NCBI GenBank assembly: GCA_018712885.1
Contig: DVGE01000141.1
Coordinates: 1-7,423 of the forward strand
Source: Candidatus Pullichristensenella stercoripullorum
GTDB taxonomy: Bacteria; Bacillota; Clostridia; Christensenellales; Aristaeellaceae
Direction of reading: 5' to 3'
Length of the DNA stretch: 7,423 nt
The position numbers were made by a program, and so were the translations under genes. Of the stretch, positions 1 through 5,372 are shown piece after piece; within the stretch, counting starts at the first letter, position 1; each line of letters opens with the position of its first letter. Under the pieces are notes generated by a model that saw only the letters and a program-made list of their open reading frames with translations, was not told the DNA's origin and searched no databases.

Positions 1-1217
1 TTGCCCGGCGCGGGGATGATGCGCACGGCGGTGGTCTTGTTGTTGATGACGCCGATGGCCGCTTCGTCGGCGATGATGGCGGAAATGGTCTCCGCCGAGG
101 TGTCGCCCGGCACGGCGATCATATCAAGGCCCACCGAACAGACGCAGGTCATGGCCTCGAGCTTGTCCAGCGTCAACGCGCCCTTTTCCGCGGCGCGGAT
201 CATGCCGATGTCCTCGCTGACGGGGATGAAAGCGCCGGAAAGGCCGCCCACGTGCGAGGAGGCCATGACGCCGCCCTTCTTCACCGCGTCGTTGAGCAGC
301 GCCAGCGCCGCGGTGGTGCCGTGCGTGCCGCAGACCTCCAGCCCCATTTCCTCGAGGATCTCCGCCACCGAGTCGCCCACCGCCGGGGTGGGGGCGAGGG
401 AGAGATCGACGATGCCAAAGGGCACGCCCAGCCGCCGCGAGGCTTCGCGGGCCACCAGTTGGCCGATGCGTGTGATGCGGAAAGCCGTGCGCTTGACCGT
501 CTCGGCCACCACGTCGAAGGGCTCGTCCCGCACGTCCTCCAGGGCGCTTTTGACCACGCCCGGGCCGCTGACGCCCACGCTGATGGCGGCGTCGCCCTCG
601 CCGGGGCCGTGGAACGCGCCGGCCATGAAGGGGTTGTCCTCCACGGCGTTGGCAAAGGCCACGAATTTAGCGCAGCCCAGGCCGTCGTTGTCCTTGGTCA
701 ATTCGGCGGTCTTTTTAATGGCCTTGCCAAGCAGCGCCACTGCATCCATATCGATGCCAGCGCGCGTAGAGGCGACGTTTACCGAGGAACAGAGGAAGCG
801 CGTGGTGGCAAGCGCTTCGGGAATAGACTCGATCAGCCGGCGGTCGGCGCCGGTCATGCCCTTCTGCACCAGCGCCGAATAGCCGCCGATGAAGTCTACG
901 CCGGTCGCTTTGGCGGCATCATCCAGCGCCCGTGCCAGCGGCACGGGGTCGTCCACGCCGCCGGTGATGAGCGCCGCCGGGGTCACGGAGATGCGTTTGT
1001 TGACGATGGGCACGCCAAACTCGCGCTCGATCTCCTCGCCCACGGCCACCAAATGCTCGGCCTTGCGGGTGATGCGGTCGTAAACGCGGCGGCAGAGCGC
1101 GCCGATGTCGTCCGTGACGCAGGGAAACAGGGAAATGCCCATGGTGATGGTGCGCACGTCGAGCTTTTCGCGGTCGATCATGCGCAGCGTATCGAGTATC
1201 TCAGAAGTCTGGATCAT
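1..1217 (-). CDS. UPF0210 / PFL family protein (DUF711), 3'-truncated by window
   Basis: The 405 complete codons visible belong to the UPF0210 (PFL, DUF711) family, whose members are about 450 residues long, so roughly 45 C-terminal residues lie beyond the window. Family-typical stretches are GCAKFVAFANAVEDNPFMAG (181-200), the glycine-rich HGPGEGDA (203-210) followed by SVGVSGPG (213-220), VCGTHGTTAALALLNDAV (295-312), SVGLDMIAVPGD (361-372) and NNKTTAVRIIP (392-402). No membrane segment or signal peptide is seen, so it should be cytosolic. The biochemical role is not established as far as I know. The start at 1217 is chosen because GAGGT lies 8 bases upstream and overlaps the stop codon of the ACT gene; the ATG five bases further upstream hits a stop at once. 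The 11-base gap to that gene implies one operon and coupled translation. Such pairing with a small ACT protein is common in Firmicutes and suggests that the ACT protein binds or regulates it. Family is sure, function is not. Confidence 0.93.
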   Translation of the reverse strand, partial: MIQTSEILDTLRMIDREKLDVRTITMGISLFPCVTDDIGALCRRVYDRITRKAEHLVAVGEEIEREFGVPIVNKRISVTPAALITGGVDDPVPLARALDDAAKATGVDFIGGYSALVQKGMTGADRRLIESIPEALATTRFLCSSVNVASTRAGIDMDAVALLGKAIKKTAELTKDNDGLGCAKFVAFANAVEDNPFMAGAFHGPGEGDAAISVGVSGPGVVKSALEDVRDEPFDVVAETVKRTAFRITRIGQLVAREASRRLGVPFGIVDLSLAPTPAVGDSVAEILEEMGLEVCGTHGTTAALALLNDAVKKGGVMASSHVGGLSGAFIPVSEDIGMIRAAEKGALTLDKLEAMTCVCSVGLDMIAVPGDTSAETISAIIADEAAIGVINNKTTAVRIIPAPG

Positions 1218-1228
1218 CGCATCGTACC

Positions 1229-1510
1229 TCAGATCTGGTGCATGGCCTCAAAGATCTCGCTGCGCTGCACGCGGATCTGCAGCCCCAGCTCCTCCCCGAG
1301 GCGGGAAAGACGTTCCGAAAGCTGGTCAAAGGCGCAGTCCGGCGAAGAGATGTCCGCCACCAGCACCATGTTGAACAGCCCCGATAAGACCGTCTGGGAA
1401 ATATCGACGATGTTGGCGTCGCACTCGTACAAAACGGCGCTCACCTTGGCGATGATGCCCTTGCGGTCATAGCCCAGCACAGTGACGACCGCCTTTTTGG
1501 ATTCCGTCAT
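1229..1510 (-). CDS. ACT domain-containing protein, UPF0237 family
   Basis: This 93-residue protein is a single ACT domain, a beta-alpha-beta-beta-alpha-beta fold that usually binds an amino acid or other small ligand at a dimer interface. The N-terminal strand AVVTVLGYD (7-15) runs into the ligand-loop motif GYDRKGIIA (13-21), then a helix, the strand ANIVDISQTV (32-41) and the strand FNMVLVADI (46-54). The length fits UPF0237, whose members are about 90 residues, with no room for a catalytic domain. A GGAGGG (1515-1520) sits 4 bases before the ATG. It is the first gene of a two-gene operon with the UPF0210 gene, 11 bases downstream. UPF0237 proteins resemble the ACT halves of the glycine cleavage regulator GcvR, but nothing here shows a DNA or glycine link. 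I infer that it is the ligand-sensing partner of the UPF0210 protein. A stable hairpin in its leader could regulate expression. Confidence 0.93.
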   Translation of the reverse strand: MTESKKAVVTVLGYDRKGIIAKVSAVLYECDANIVDISQTVLSGLFNMVLVADISSPDCAFDQLSERLSRLGEELGLQIRVQRSEIFEAMHQI

Positions 1511-1534
1511 GTTGCCCTCCCTTTCAACACATAA

Positions 1535-1568
1535 GGCGTTCCCCTGGCCCTAGGCGCAGGGTTACGCC
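1535..1568 (-). promoter_or_regulatory. Strong stem-loop in the leader of the ACT gene
   Basis: Nested arms pair GGCGT with ACGCC, then CCCTG with CAGGG, then GCC with GGC, closing a 3-base loop: 13 pairs broken by a 2x2 internal loop and one bulged base. It ends about 24 bases before the ACT start codon and about 14 bases before its ribosome binding site. No T run follows on either strand, so it is unlikely to be an intrinsic terminator. It may stabilise the message or bind a regulator. It matches no riboswitch class I know and is too small for most of them. The pairing is plain in the sequence; the role is inference. Confidence 0.5.
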
Positions 1569-1578
1569 AATTTACTGC

Positions 1579-1597
1579 TTGTAAGAGTTATGTAACT
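1579..1597 (-). promoter_or_regulatory. Clustered TTACAW half-sites, possible operator of the ACT-UPF0210 operon
   Basis: On the minus strand TTACAT (1590-1595) and TTACAA (1579-1584) form a direct repeat with an 11-bp period, one helical turn. The same bases include an inverted repeat, AGTTA-TG-TAACT (1586-1597, plus strand), and further TTAC or GTAA words lie at 1562-1565 and 1572-1575. The cluster is about 70-90 bases upstream of the ACT start, where an operator or activator site could sit. The spacing recalls the TTAACA direct repeats of Bacillus PhoP boxes, but only two half-sites are present and both differ from that consensus. I could not find a convincing -35/-10 pair beside it. Confidence 0.25.
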
Positions 1598-1703
1598 GTC
1601 TGCCCCGGAAAAGGAAGGTTTTTGCCATGAAAACGCCATTTTGAGGGACGCAGACGCGGAAAACAGGCAAATTGCCAACATTTTCCAACATCCTTAACCA
1701 AGC

Positions 1704-1762
1704 AAAAACGGACTGAATACCTTTTCTAACAAATTCCAAAGGTTACATGGAAACTCAGTCCG
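1704..1762 (-). terminator. Probable intrinsic terminator of the small Cys-rich gene
   Basis: Read on the minus strand, CGGACTGA (1762-1755) pairs perfectly with TCAGTCCG (1716-1709) and is followed directly by five T residues (1708-1704). The 38-base loop holds a second stem, ACCTTT with AAAGGT (1743-1738 with 1724-1719). The upstream arm contains the last codons and the TGA stop of the small gene, so its coding end and terminator overlap. The loop is longer than in a classical terminator and the T run is short, so efficiency is uncertain. It should separate this gene from the ACT-UPF0210 operon downstream. A near-palindrome, GGCAA-A-TTGCC (1666-1676), follows in the spacer and has no assigned role. 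Confidence 0.5.
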
Positions 1763-1997
1763 CAAATTCGTCGTCCTCTTCGGGCATTTGGGGCGGTGTT
1801 TCGCGCCCCTCAAAGGCAAAAAACCCATCGAACACACCCGGCTGACGCGCCAGATCGTGCAGCTGTTCACGGCTGAGCGGCGCGCTCAAACCCAAACAGT
1901 CGCGGCAGTGCCGCTCGCATTGGGGGCAGACACAGCCAAGCTCCGGGCCGTCGGCATGCACCATATAAGCGCCGCAATCCGGGCATCCGCAACGCAT
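1755..1997 (-). CDS. Small cysteine-rich (zinc-binding-type) protein of unknown function
   Basis: The product is 80 residues. Counted from the chosen start, it opens with Cys3, Cys5 and Cys8 (CGCPDC), then has Cys22, Cys24, Cys27 (CVCPQC) and a CRDC pair (Cys31, Cys34). The second and third clusters make a compact CPxC-type knuckle arrangement, so binding of one or two zinc ions is likely. The rest is a short helix-forming stretch (SREQLHDLAR) and a very acidic tail (EEDDEFAD). There is no membrane segment, and I do not recognise the family. The start is set by GGAGGG at 2004-2009, which touches an upstream in-frame ATG at 2003 and leaves 6 bases before the ATG at 1997; the longer form would have 82 residues. 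It lies 132 bases after the larger zinc-ribbon gene on the same strand, and a hairpin in between makes co-transcription uncertain. Coding is supported by the ribosome binding site, the Cys spacing and the terminator at the stop. Confidence 0.75.
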   Translation of the reverse strand: MRCGCPDCGAYMVHADGPELGCVCPQCERHCRDCLGLSAPLSREQLHDLARQPGVFDGFFAFEGRETPPQMPEEDDEFAD

Positions 1998-2003
1998 AGA
2001 CAT

Positions 2004-2009
2004 CCCTCC
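2004..2009 (-). promoter_or_regulatory. Ribosome binding site that decides the start of the small Cys-rich gene
   Basis: GGAGGG on the minus strand directly abuts the ATG at 2003-2001, leaving no spacer, but is 6 bases from the ATG at 1997-1995. Normal spacing therefore favours the second ATG, two codons in. Confidence 0.7.
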
Positions 2010-2094
2010 GGGTCATTCACGGTATACTATTCGACAGGCCCGCGCCATTTCCTGCTCCGTCAATGCCTTTTCGCAAACTTTTTTTCACGATCTT

Positions 2095-2122
2095 GCCCCG
2101 GCGCCTCTTTCAGAGCCGGGGC
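2095..2122 (-). terminator. GC-rich hairpin after the membrane zinc-ribbon gene, no T run
   Basis: GCCCCGGC (2122-2115 on the minus strand) and GCCGGGGC (2102-2095) form a perfect 8-bp stem with a 12-base loop, starting 7 bases after the stop codon of the 462-residue gene. The position and strength suit a terminator or an mRNA 3' end stabiliser. However, the bases after it on the minus strand are A-rich (a run of seven A at 2085-2079) rather than T-rich, so it is not a canonical intrinsic terminator in either direction. Confidence 0.4.
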
Positions 2123-2129
2123 GGGGGGA

Positions 2130-3518
2130 TCAGTTGGCGTAGAGATCCATGTACAGCGTGATCAGCTGCGGATAATAGGCGGCGTTGTACATGTAGCGGC
2201 CCTCCTCGTGGGCGGAAACGTGCGCGTAGGCGCTGTACATCTCCCCGAGCATGGGCGTGCCGAAGTTCGATTCGTTGACGAGGATCACCAGCTGCTCGCC
2301 GTCGCCGCTGATGTCCATCACCAGGCGCTCCTCGCCGTCCTCCTCGATGATGTCGACGATCTTGCCGTTGCAGAGGAACACACGATCCTGCCACTGGGCA
2401 TAGAGGCGCACGAGCTGGTCGTAGTTTTCCCTGAGCGGCCAGGCAGCGGCGGAGTAGTTCGCCAAGGTCGGCGTATAGTTGACGTCGAAGTGTATCTCGG
2501 CGTCGGCACGCCCGTCCATAGTGGCGCGGAAGCGCACGGTATTTTCGCCGATGTACTCAAGGTCGGTGAGGAATTCAAAGTCGCCGGTCTGCATGTTGAT
2601 GTAGAGGCTCTCTTCCACATAGGGGGTATCGACCTCTATATACGCGCCGGGCTCGCACGAGCCGGAGATGAGCATCTGGCGCGATTCCGTCTCGTTGCGC
2701 ACGGAGGTATCCAGCTCCACTTCGATCTCCAGCTGCGCCCGGTAGATGGTCACGTCGCGGCGGGTCTCCACATGGTTGGGCGTGCGCACGAGGATGGAGA
2801 TGACGTTGTCGCCGATGGGGTAGACGTTGACATTGGCCGACAAAAGGCCGCTGCGGTCCACCACGTCGGTCACATCCTCGCCGTTGACCAATACCGTGCT
2901 GCCCGGCACCACCTGCACCTCCAGCGGGTATACGGAGGTGAATACCGTCAGATCATCCTCCGCGGGGCTCAATACCTCCACCGGCGACTGCGGCGGGACG
3001 ATGTCCATCTCAATGGTGGGCAGCTGCGTGCGCTCGCCGTTCTCGGCGATTAAAACAGGGGAAAGGTTGATCTCCGCACTCTCCACCTCGGTCAGGTCTA
3101 CGCCCTGGAACCAGTCGCTGTCGGCCACCTCTACGCGGGCGACATTGCCGGCCACCACGGTGGAGCGGCCCAATTCAGGGATGAAAACCTGGTCGCCATC
3201 CTCAGCAAAGAAGCTGATGGCGTGGGCAGCACGCCCATCTTCCAGCGTGAGTTCGCTGATGATCGGCGTGCGATCGCCACGGGCGTAAAGGCGTTCGATT
3301 TGGTAGTCCTCCATCCAGTAGGTGAGCTTATAAATGGCAAAGCCAATGACGAAGACGGCGATCACCGCGCCCAGCACAAAGAGGATCACGCGCACAAAGC
3401 GGCGATCCCAAAAGTTGCGAGGCGCGTCGGATTCAATATGTTCAGGAAGCGGCTGGCCGCACGCGGGACAGATGACGTCCGAGGGGCCGAGCGGCTTGTG
3501 ACAGTAGGGACACTTCAA
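2130..3518 (-). CDS. Membrane-anchored zinc-ribbon protein with Ig-like and OB-like outer domains
   Basis: The 462 residues show four parts. Residues 1-21 are a zinc ribbon with two CPxC knuckles (Cys3/Cys6, Cys17/Cys20). Residues 44-64 are one hydrophobic helix preceded by Arg39, Arg40 and Arg43, so the ribbon should be cytosolic and the rest outside. Residues about 179-260 and 264-348 look like two beta-sandwich repeats sharing a pattern of GSxVxVNG or GAYIEVD, a short turn, then GDNVISILV or GENTVRFRA, as in Ig-like/glucodextranase-B-type modules. Residues about 364-462 resemble an OB-type barrel (CNGKIVDIIEEDGEERLVMD, then GEMYSAYAHV). No enzyme motif is seen. The start is TTG at 3518, with GGAGG (3528-3532) 9 bases upstream; a later start would lose the zinc ribbon. 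The gene is read away from the DUF6106 operon. I infer a cell-surface structural or sensing role; the ligand is unknown. The topology is firmer than the domain names. Confidence 0.85.
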   Translation of the reverse strand: MKCPYCHKPLGPSDVICPACGQPLPEHIESDAPRNFWDRRFVRVILFVLGAVIAVFVIGFAIYKLTYWMEDYQIERLYARGDRTPIISELTLEDGRAAHAISFFAEDGDQVFIPELGRSTVVAGNVARVEVADSDWFQGVDLTEVESAEINLSPVLIAENGERTQLPTIEMDIVPPQSPVEVLSPAEDDLTVFTSVYPLEVQVVPGSTVLVNGEDVTDVVDRSGLLSANVNVYPIGDNVISILVRTPNHVETRRDVTIYRAQLEIEVELDTSVRNETESRQMLISGSCEPGAYIEVDTPYVEESLYINMQTGDFEFLTDLEYIGENTVRFRATMDGRADAEIHFDVNYTPTLANYSAAAWPLRENYDQLVRLYAQWQDRVFLCNGKIVDIIEEDGEERLVMDISGDGEQLVILVNESNFGTPMLGEMYSAYAHVSAHEEGRYMYNAAYYPQLITLYMDLYAN

Positions 3519-3554
3519 CGGGGGAAACCTCCAAGGTCAGTTTTTACCGCCTAC

Positions 3555-3560
3555 ATTATA
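3555..3560 (-). promoter_or_regulatory. Candidate -10 element for the membrane zinc-ribbon gene
   Basis: The minus strand carries an exact TATAAT here, preceded by an AT-rich stretch (AAATATAG). Transcription would begin near 3548, giving a leader of about 30 bases before the TTG start. No good -35 match is found 16-18 bases upstream, so an activator or another sigma factor may be needed. A perfect 10-bp palindrome, CCGCCGGCGG (3584-3593), lies just upstream of the expected -35 position and could be an operator, though GC-rich palindromes occur by chance in such DNA. Confidence 0.5.
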
Positions 3561-3623
3561 CTATATTTCCCGGCAAATTGCATCCGCCGGCGGGGGAATT
3601 TCATATTTTTACCCCATGTTCTA

Positions 3624-3651
3624 TCGACAATCGCCCAACTTATGCTATAAT
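3624..3651 (+). promoter_or_regulatory. Sigma-A-type promoter of the DUF6106-desulfurase-thiI-helicase operon
   Basis: TCGACA (3624-3629, five of six bases matching TTGACA) and a perfect TATAAT (3646-3651) are separated by 16 bp. A TG one base before the -10 (3643-3644) makes it an extended -10. Transcription should start near 3658, leaving about 22 leader bases with GGAGG at 3669-3673 and the ATG at 3680. It is the only clear promoter seen for the four plus-strand genes, and the short leader leaves no room for a riboswitch. Confidence 0.75.
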
Positions 3652-3679
3652 ACAGAATGGATTCGTTTGGAGGTGCGCG

Positions 3680-4252
3680 ATGGACGTCTTTGTCGAACAG
3701 GTCGTGACGCGCAAACGCCGCGGCATGTATGAGGCGCTGTTTTATGTCTGCTGGGTGCTGCTCGTCGCCTGCGCCCTCGTCGGGCTGTCGGGTCTGATGA
3801 ACATATTGTATACAAGCGCGGACGGCGGCCTCGGCTTCCGCCCGCTGGCCATCGGCATGGCCGTGGTCTTTCTCGGCGCGGCGTTCCTCCTCTGGCGGGC
3901 GAGCATGCGCCTGCGTACGGAATACGATTATTCCTTCACCAACGGCGTTCTCGACGTGGCGCGGGTGCTGAACGGCCGCAAGCGCGTCTACCTGACCAGC
4001 TTCGACGTCAGGGACCTGCGCGCCGCCGGCGAGGAAGGCTCCGCCGCCTTCCAGTCCTGCGCGCGGCAGAGCGGCGCGCAGCTGCACCGCTGGTACTTAA
4101 ACAAAGAGGCGAAGAAGTACTTCTTTTTCTATGACAAGAAGGGCGGCAGGCATCTTACTGTCCTCGAACTCAACGACGAGATGGCAAAGGCCATTTTTGA
4201 CCGCCGCTTTCTGACGGCGGAGGTATGGGACGGAGCGTATAAGAGCGTATGA
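3680..4252 (+). CDS. DUF6106-type two-helix membrane protein, unknown function
   Basis: The 190-residue product begins MDVFVEQVVTRKRRG, an opening I associate with the uncharacterised Firmicute family DUF6106. Two hydrophobic segments (about 19-43 and 53-73) form a helical hairpin; the flanking positive residues (Arg11-Arg14 and Arg73, Arg77, Arg79) put both ends in the cytosol. The remaining ~110 residues form a soluble, strand-rich domain (YDYSFTNGVLDVARVLNGRK, then KKYFFFYDKKGG and HLTVLELND). No catalytic motif is seen. The start at 3680 is set by GGAGG 6 bases upstream; the same frame stays open back to 3578, but that extension crosses the promoter and lacks a ribosome site. Its stop overlaps the start of the desulfurase gene (ATGA), so the two are translationally coupled. 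A link to sulfur transfer or tRNA modification is only suggested by this context. That it is a real membrane protein is sure; the family name is from memory. Confidence 0.85.
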   Translation: MDVFVEQVVTRKRRGMYEALFYVCWVLLVACALVGLSGLMNILYTSADGGLGFRPLAIGMAVVFLGAAFLLWRASMRLRTEYDYSFTNGVLDVARVLNGRKRVYLTSFDVRDLRAAGEEGSAAFQSCARQSGAQLHRWYLNKEAKKYFFFYDKKGGRHLTVLELNDEMAKAIFDRRFLTAEVWDGAYKSV

Positions 4253-5370
4253 AAGCATATCTGGACAACAGCGCCACCACGCGGCCCACGCCGCTCGTCA
4301 TCCGCGCGATGACAGAGTGCATGGAGGAGGGCTGGCACAACCCCTCGTCCGTCTACGGCCCGGCGGTGGCGGCCTTCCGGCAGGTGCGCGCCTGTCGCGA
4401 GGCGATCCTGGAAAAACTCGGCGCGCCGGGGGAAAAGCTCATCTTCACCTCCGGCGGCACGGAGGCCAACAACCTCGCCATCCTCGGCGCGGTGGAGCGC
4501 ATGCACGGCAAGCAGCTCGTGGCCGTCAACGCTACGGAACATCCCTCCGTGCTGGCCGCCTTCGAGCGGTTGCGCGCAATGGGCCACGAAGTGCGCGTGC
4601 TTCCCGTGGACGGCGAGGGCGCGCTTGATTACGAAGCGCTGGAAAAAGCCCTGAACGACGGCGCCAGCCTCGTAAGCTGCATGCAGGTCAACAACGAGAC
4701 CGGCGCGCTTTTGGACGTCCAGCGCCTGAAAAGCACCGTCGCCGGTCGCGCCCTCATCCACGTGGACGGCGTGCAGGGCTTTCTGCGCGTGCCCTTTCAC
4801 TTTGCCGACGTGGATATGTACACCATCAGCGCCCACAAGCTGCACGGGCCCAAGGGCGTGGGCGCGCTGGCGGTGAAAAAAAGCGTGCGCCTCACCCCGC
4901 AGCACATCGGCGGCGGGCAGGAGGAGGATCTGCGCTCCGGCACGGAGAACACCCCCGGCATCGCCGGCTTTTACGAGGCGGTCCGGGAGATGGACGCCTC
5001 CGGCCTGATGGAGAAAAAGCTCCACATGGTCAGGGCCTTCATGGACGCCGTGCCCGAGGCCGTCGTCAACGGCCCCGCCCCGGAGAAGGGCGCGCCGCAC
5101 ATCCTCAACATCAGCTTCCCCGGCGTGCGCGGCGAAACGATGCTCCACGCGCTGGAGGCCGAGGGGGTCTACGCCTCCACCGGCTCGGCCTGCTCGTCGA
5201 AAAAGCGCAAGGTCTCCAATGTGCTCACGGCCATGGGCGTCCCCATCGACCGCGCCGAGAGCGCCCTGCGCTTCAGCCTTTCGCCGCACACCACCCTTGA
5301 AGAGATCGACTGCGCCGCCGAAGTGCTTCGCCGCGTCTGGCCGCAACTGAGGCGCTTTCAGAGGAGATAA
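4249..5370 (+). CDS. Cysteine desulfurase (NifS/IscS family), probable ThiI partner
   Basis: This PLP-dependent enzyme converts cysteine to alanine and keeps the sulfur as a persulfide on its active-site cysteine for transfer. The 373-residue length is typical. Visible motifs are YLDNSATT (4-11), SGGTEANN (68-75), the PLP-stacking histidine in ATEHPS (His98), VNNETG (147-152), HVDGVQ (Asp173, Gln176, cofactor contacts), SAHKLHGPKG with the PLP lysine Lys197, RSGTEN (229-234) and the catalytic loop STGSACSS with Cys315. No domain is missing. The ATG overlaps the stop of the upstream membrane protein gene (ATGA). thiI begins 2 bases after its stop, with the ribosome site AGGAG inside the last codons. 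Bacillus subtilis has the same pair, the desulfurase NifZ next to ThiI, so I infer a dedicated sulfur donor for tRNA 4-thiouridine rather than the general Fe-S desulfurase; no iscU/sufU-like scaffold gene is present in the window. Confidence 0.96.
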   Translation: MKAYLDNSATTRPTPLVIRAMTECMEEGWHNPSSVYGPAVAAFRQVRACREAILEKLGAPGEKLIFTSGGTEANNLAILGAVERMHGKQLVAVNATEHPSVLAAFERLRAMGHEVRVLPVDGEGALDYEALEKALNDGASLVSCMQVNNETGALLDVQRLKSTVAGRALIHVDGVQGFLRVPFHFADVDMYTISAHKLHGPKGVGALAVKKSVRLTPQHIGGGQEEDLRSGTENTPGIAGFYEAVREMDASGLMEKKLHMVRAFMDAVPEAVVNGPAPEKGAPHILNISFPGVRGETMLHALEAEGVYASTGSACSSKKRKVSNVLTAMGVPIDRAESALRFSLSPHTTLEEIDCAAEVLRRVWPQLRRFQRR

Positions 5371-5372
5371 AC

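Noticed and set aside
252..1472. A 406-codon plus-strand open frame opposite the UPF0210 and ACT genes
   Set aside because: Its product is rich in His, Arg, Gly and Ala with no recognisable motif, as expected for the antisense of GC-rich coding DNA. The minus-strand frames give clear family matches.
1562..1639. A 25-codon minus-strand open frame in the ACT leader, as a possible leader peptide
   Set aside because: No ribosome site precedes its ATG, and there is no run of regulatory codons for one amino acid. Its end overlaps the leader hairpin, but that alone does not support an attenuator.
2023..2028. TATACT on the plus strand, and TAGTAT on the minus strand beside it, as promoter -10 boxes
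   Set aside because: No -35-like element lies 16-18 bases away in either direction. A minus-strand TTGACG exists, but it is 28 bases from the -10 candidate.
2079..2085. A run of seven T on the plus strand, as a possible terminator tail
   Set aside because: No hairpin precedes it on the plus strand; the GC-rich stem (2095-2122) lies after it in that direction, and no plus-strand gene ends here.
1788..3053. A 421-codon plus-strand open frame crossing the small Cys-rich gene and the membrane protein gene
   Set aside because: It spans two genes and the spacer between them, has low-complexity His/Val/Ala-rich composition and lacks a plausible ribosome site. It is a shadow of the minus-strand genes.
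3578..3679. An upstream in-frame extension of the DUF6106-type gene by 34 codons
   Set aside because: The extension would translate through the -35 and -10 elements and has no ribosome site. The ATG at 3680 has GGAGG at proper spacing and the expected family N-terminus.
4129..5346. A 405-codon minus-strand open frame opposite the cysteine desulfurase
   Set aside because: The desulfurase on the plus strand has every catalytic motif. The antisense product is His/Gly/Ala-rich without family features, explained by GC-rich third positions.
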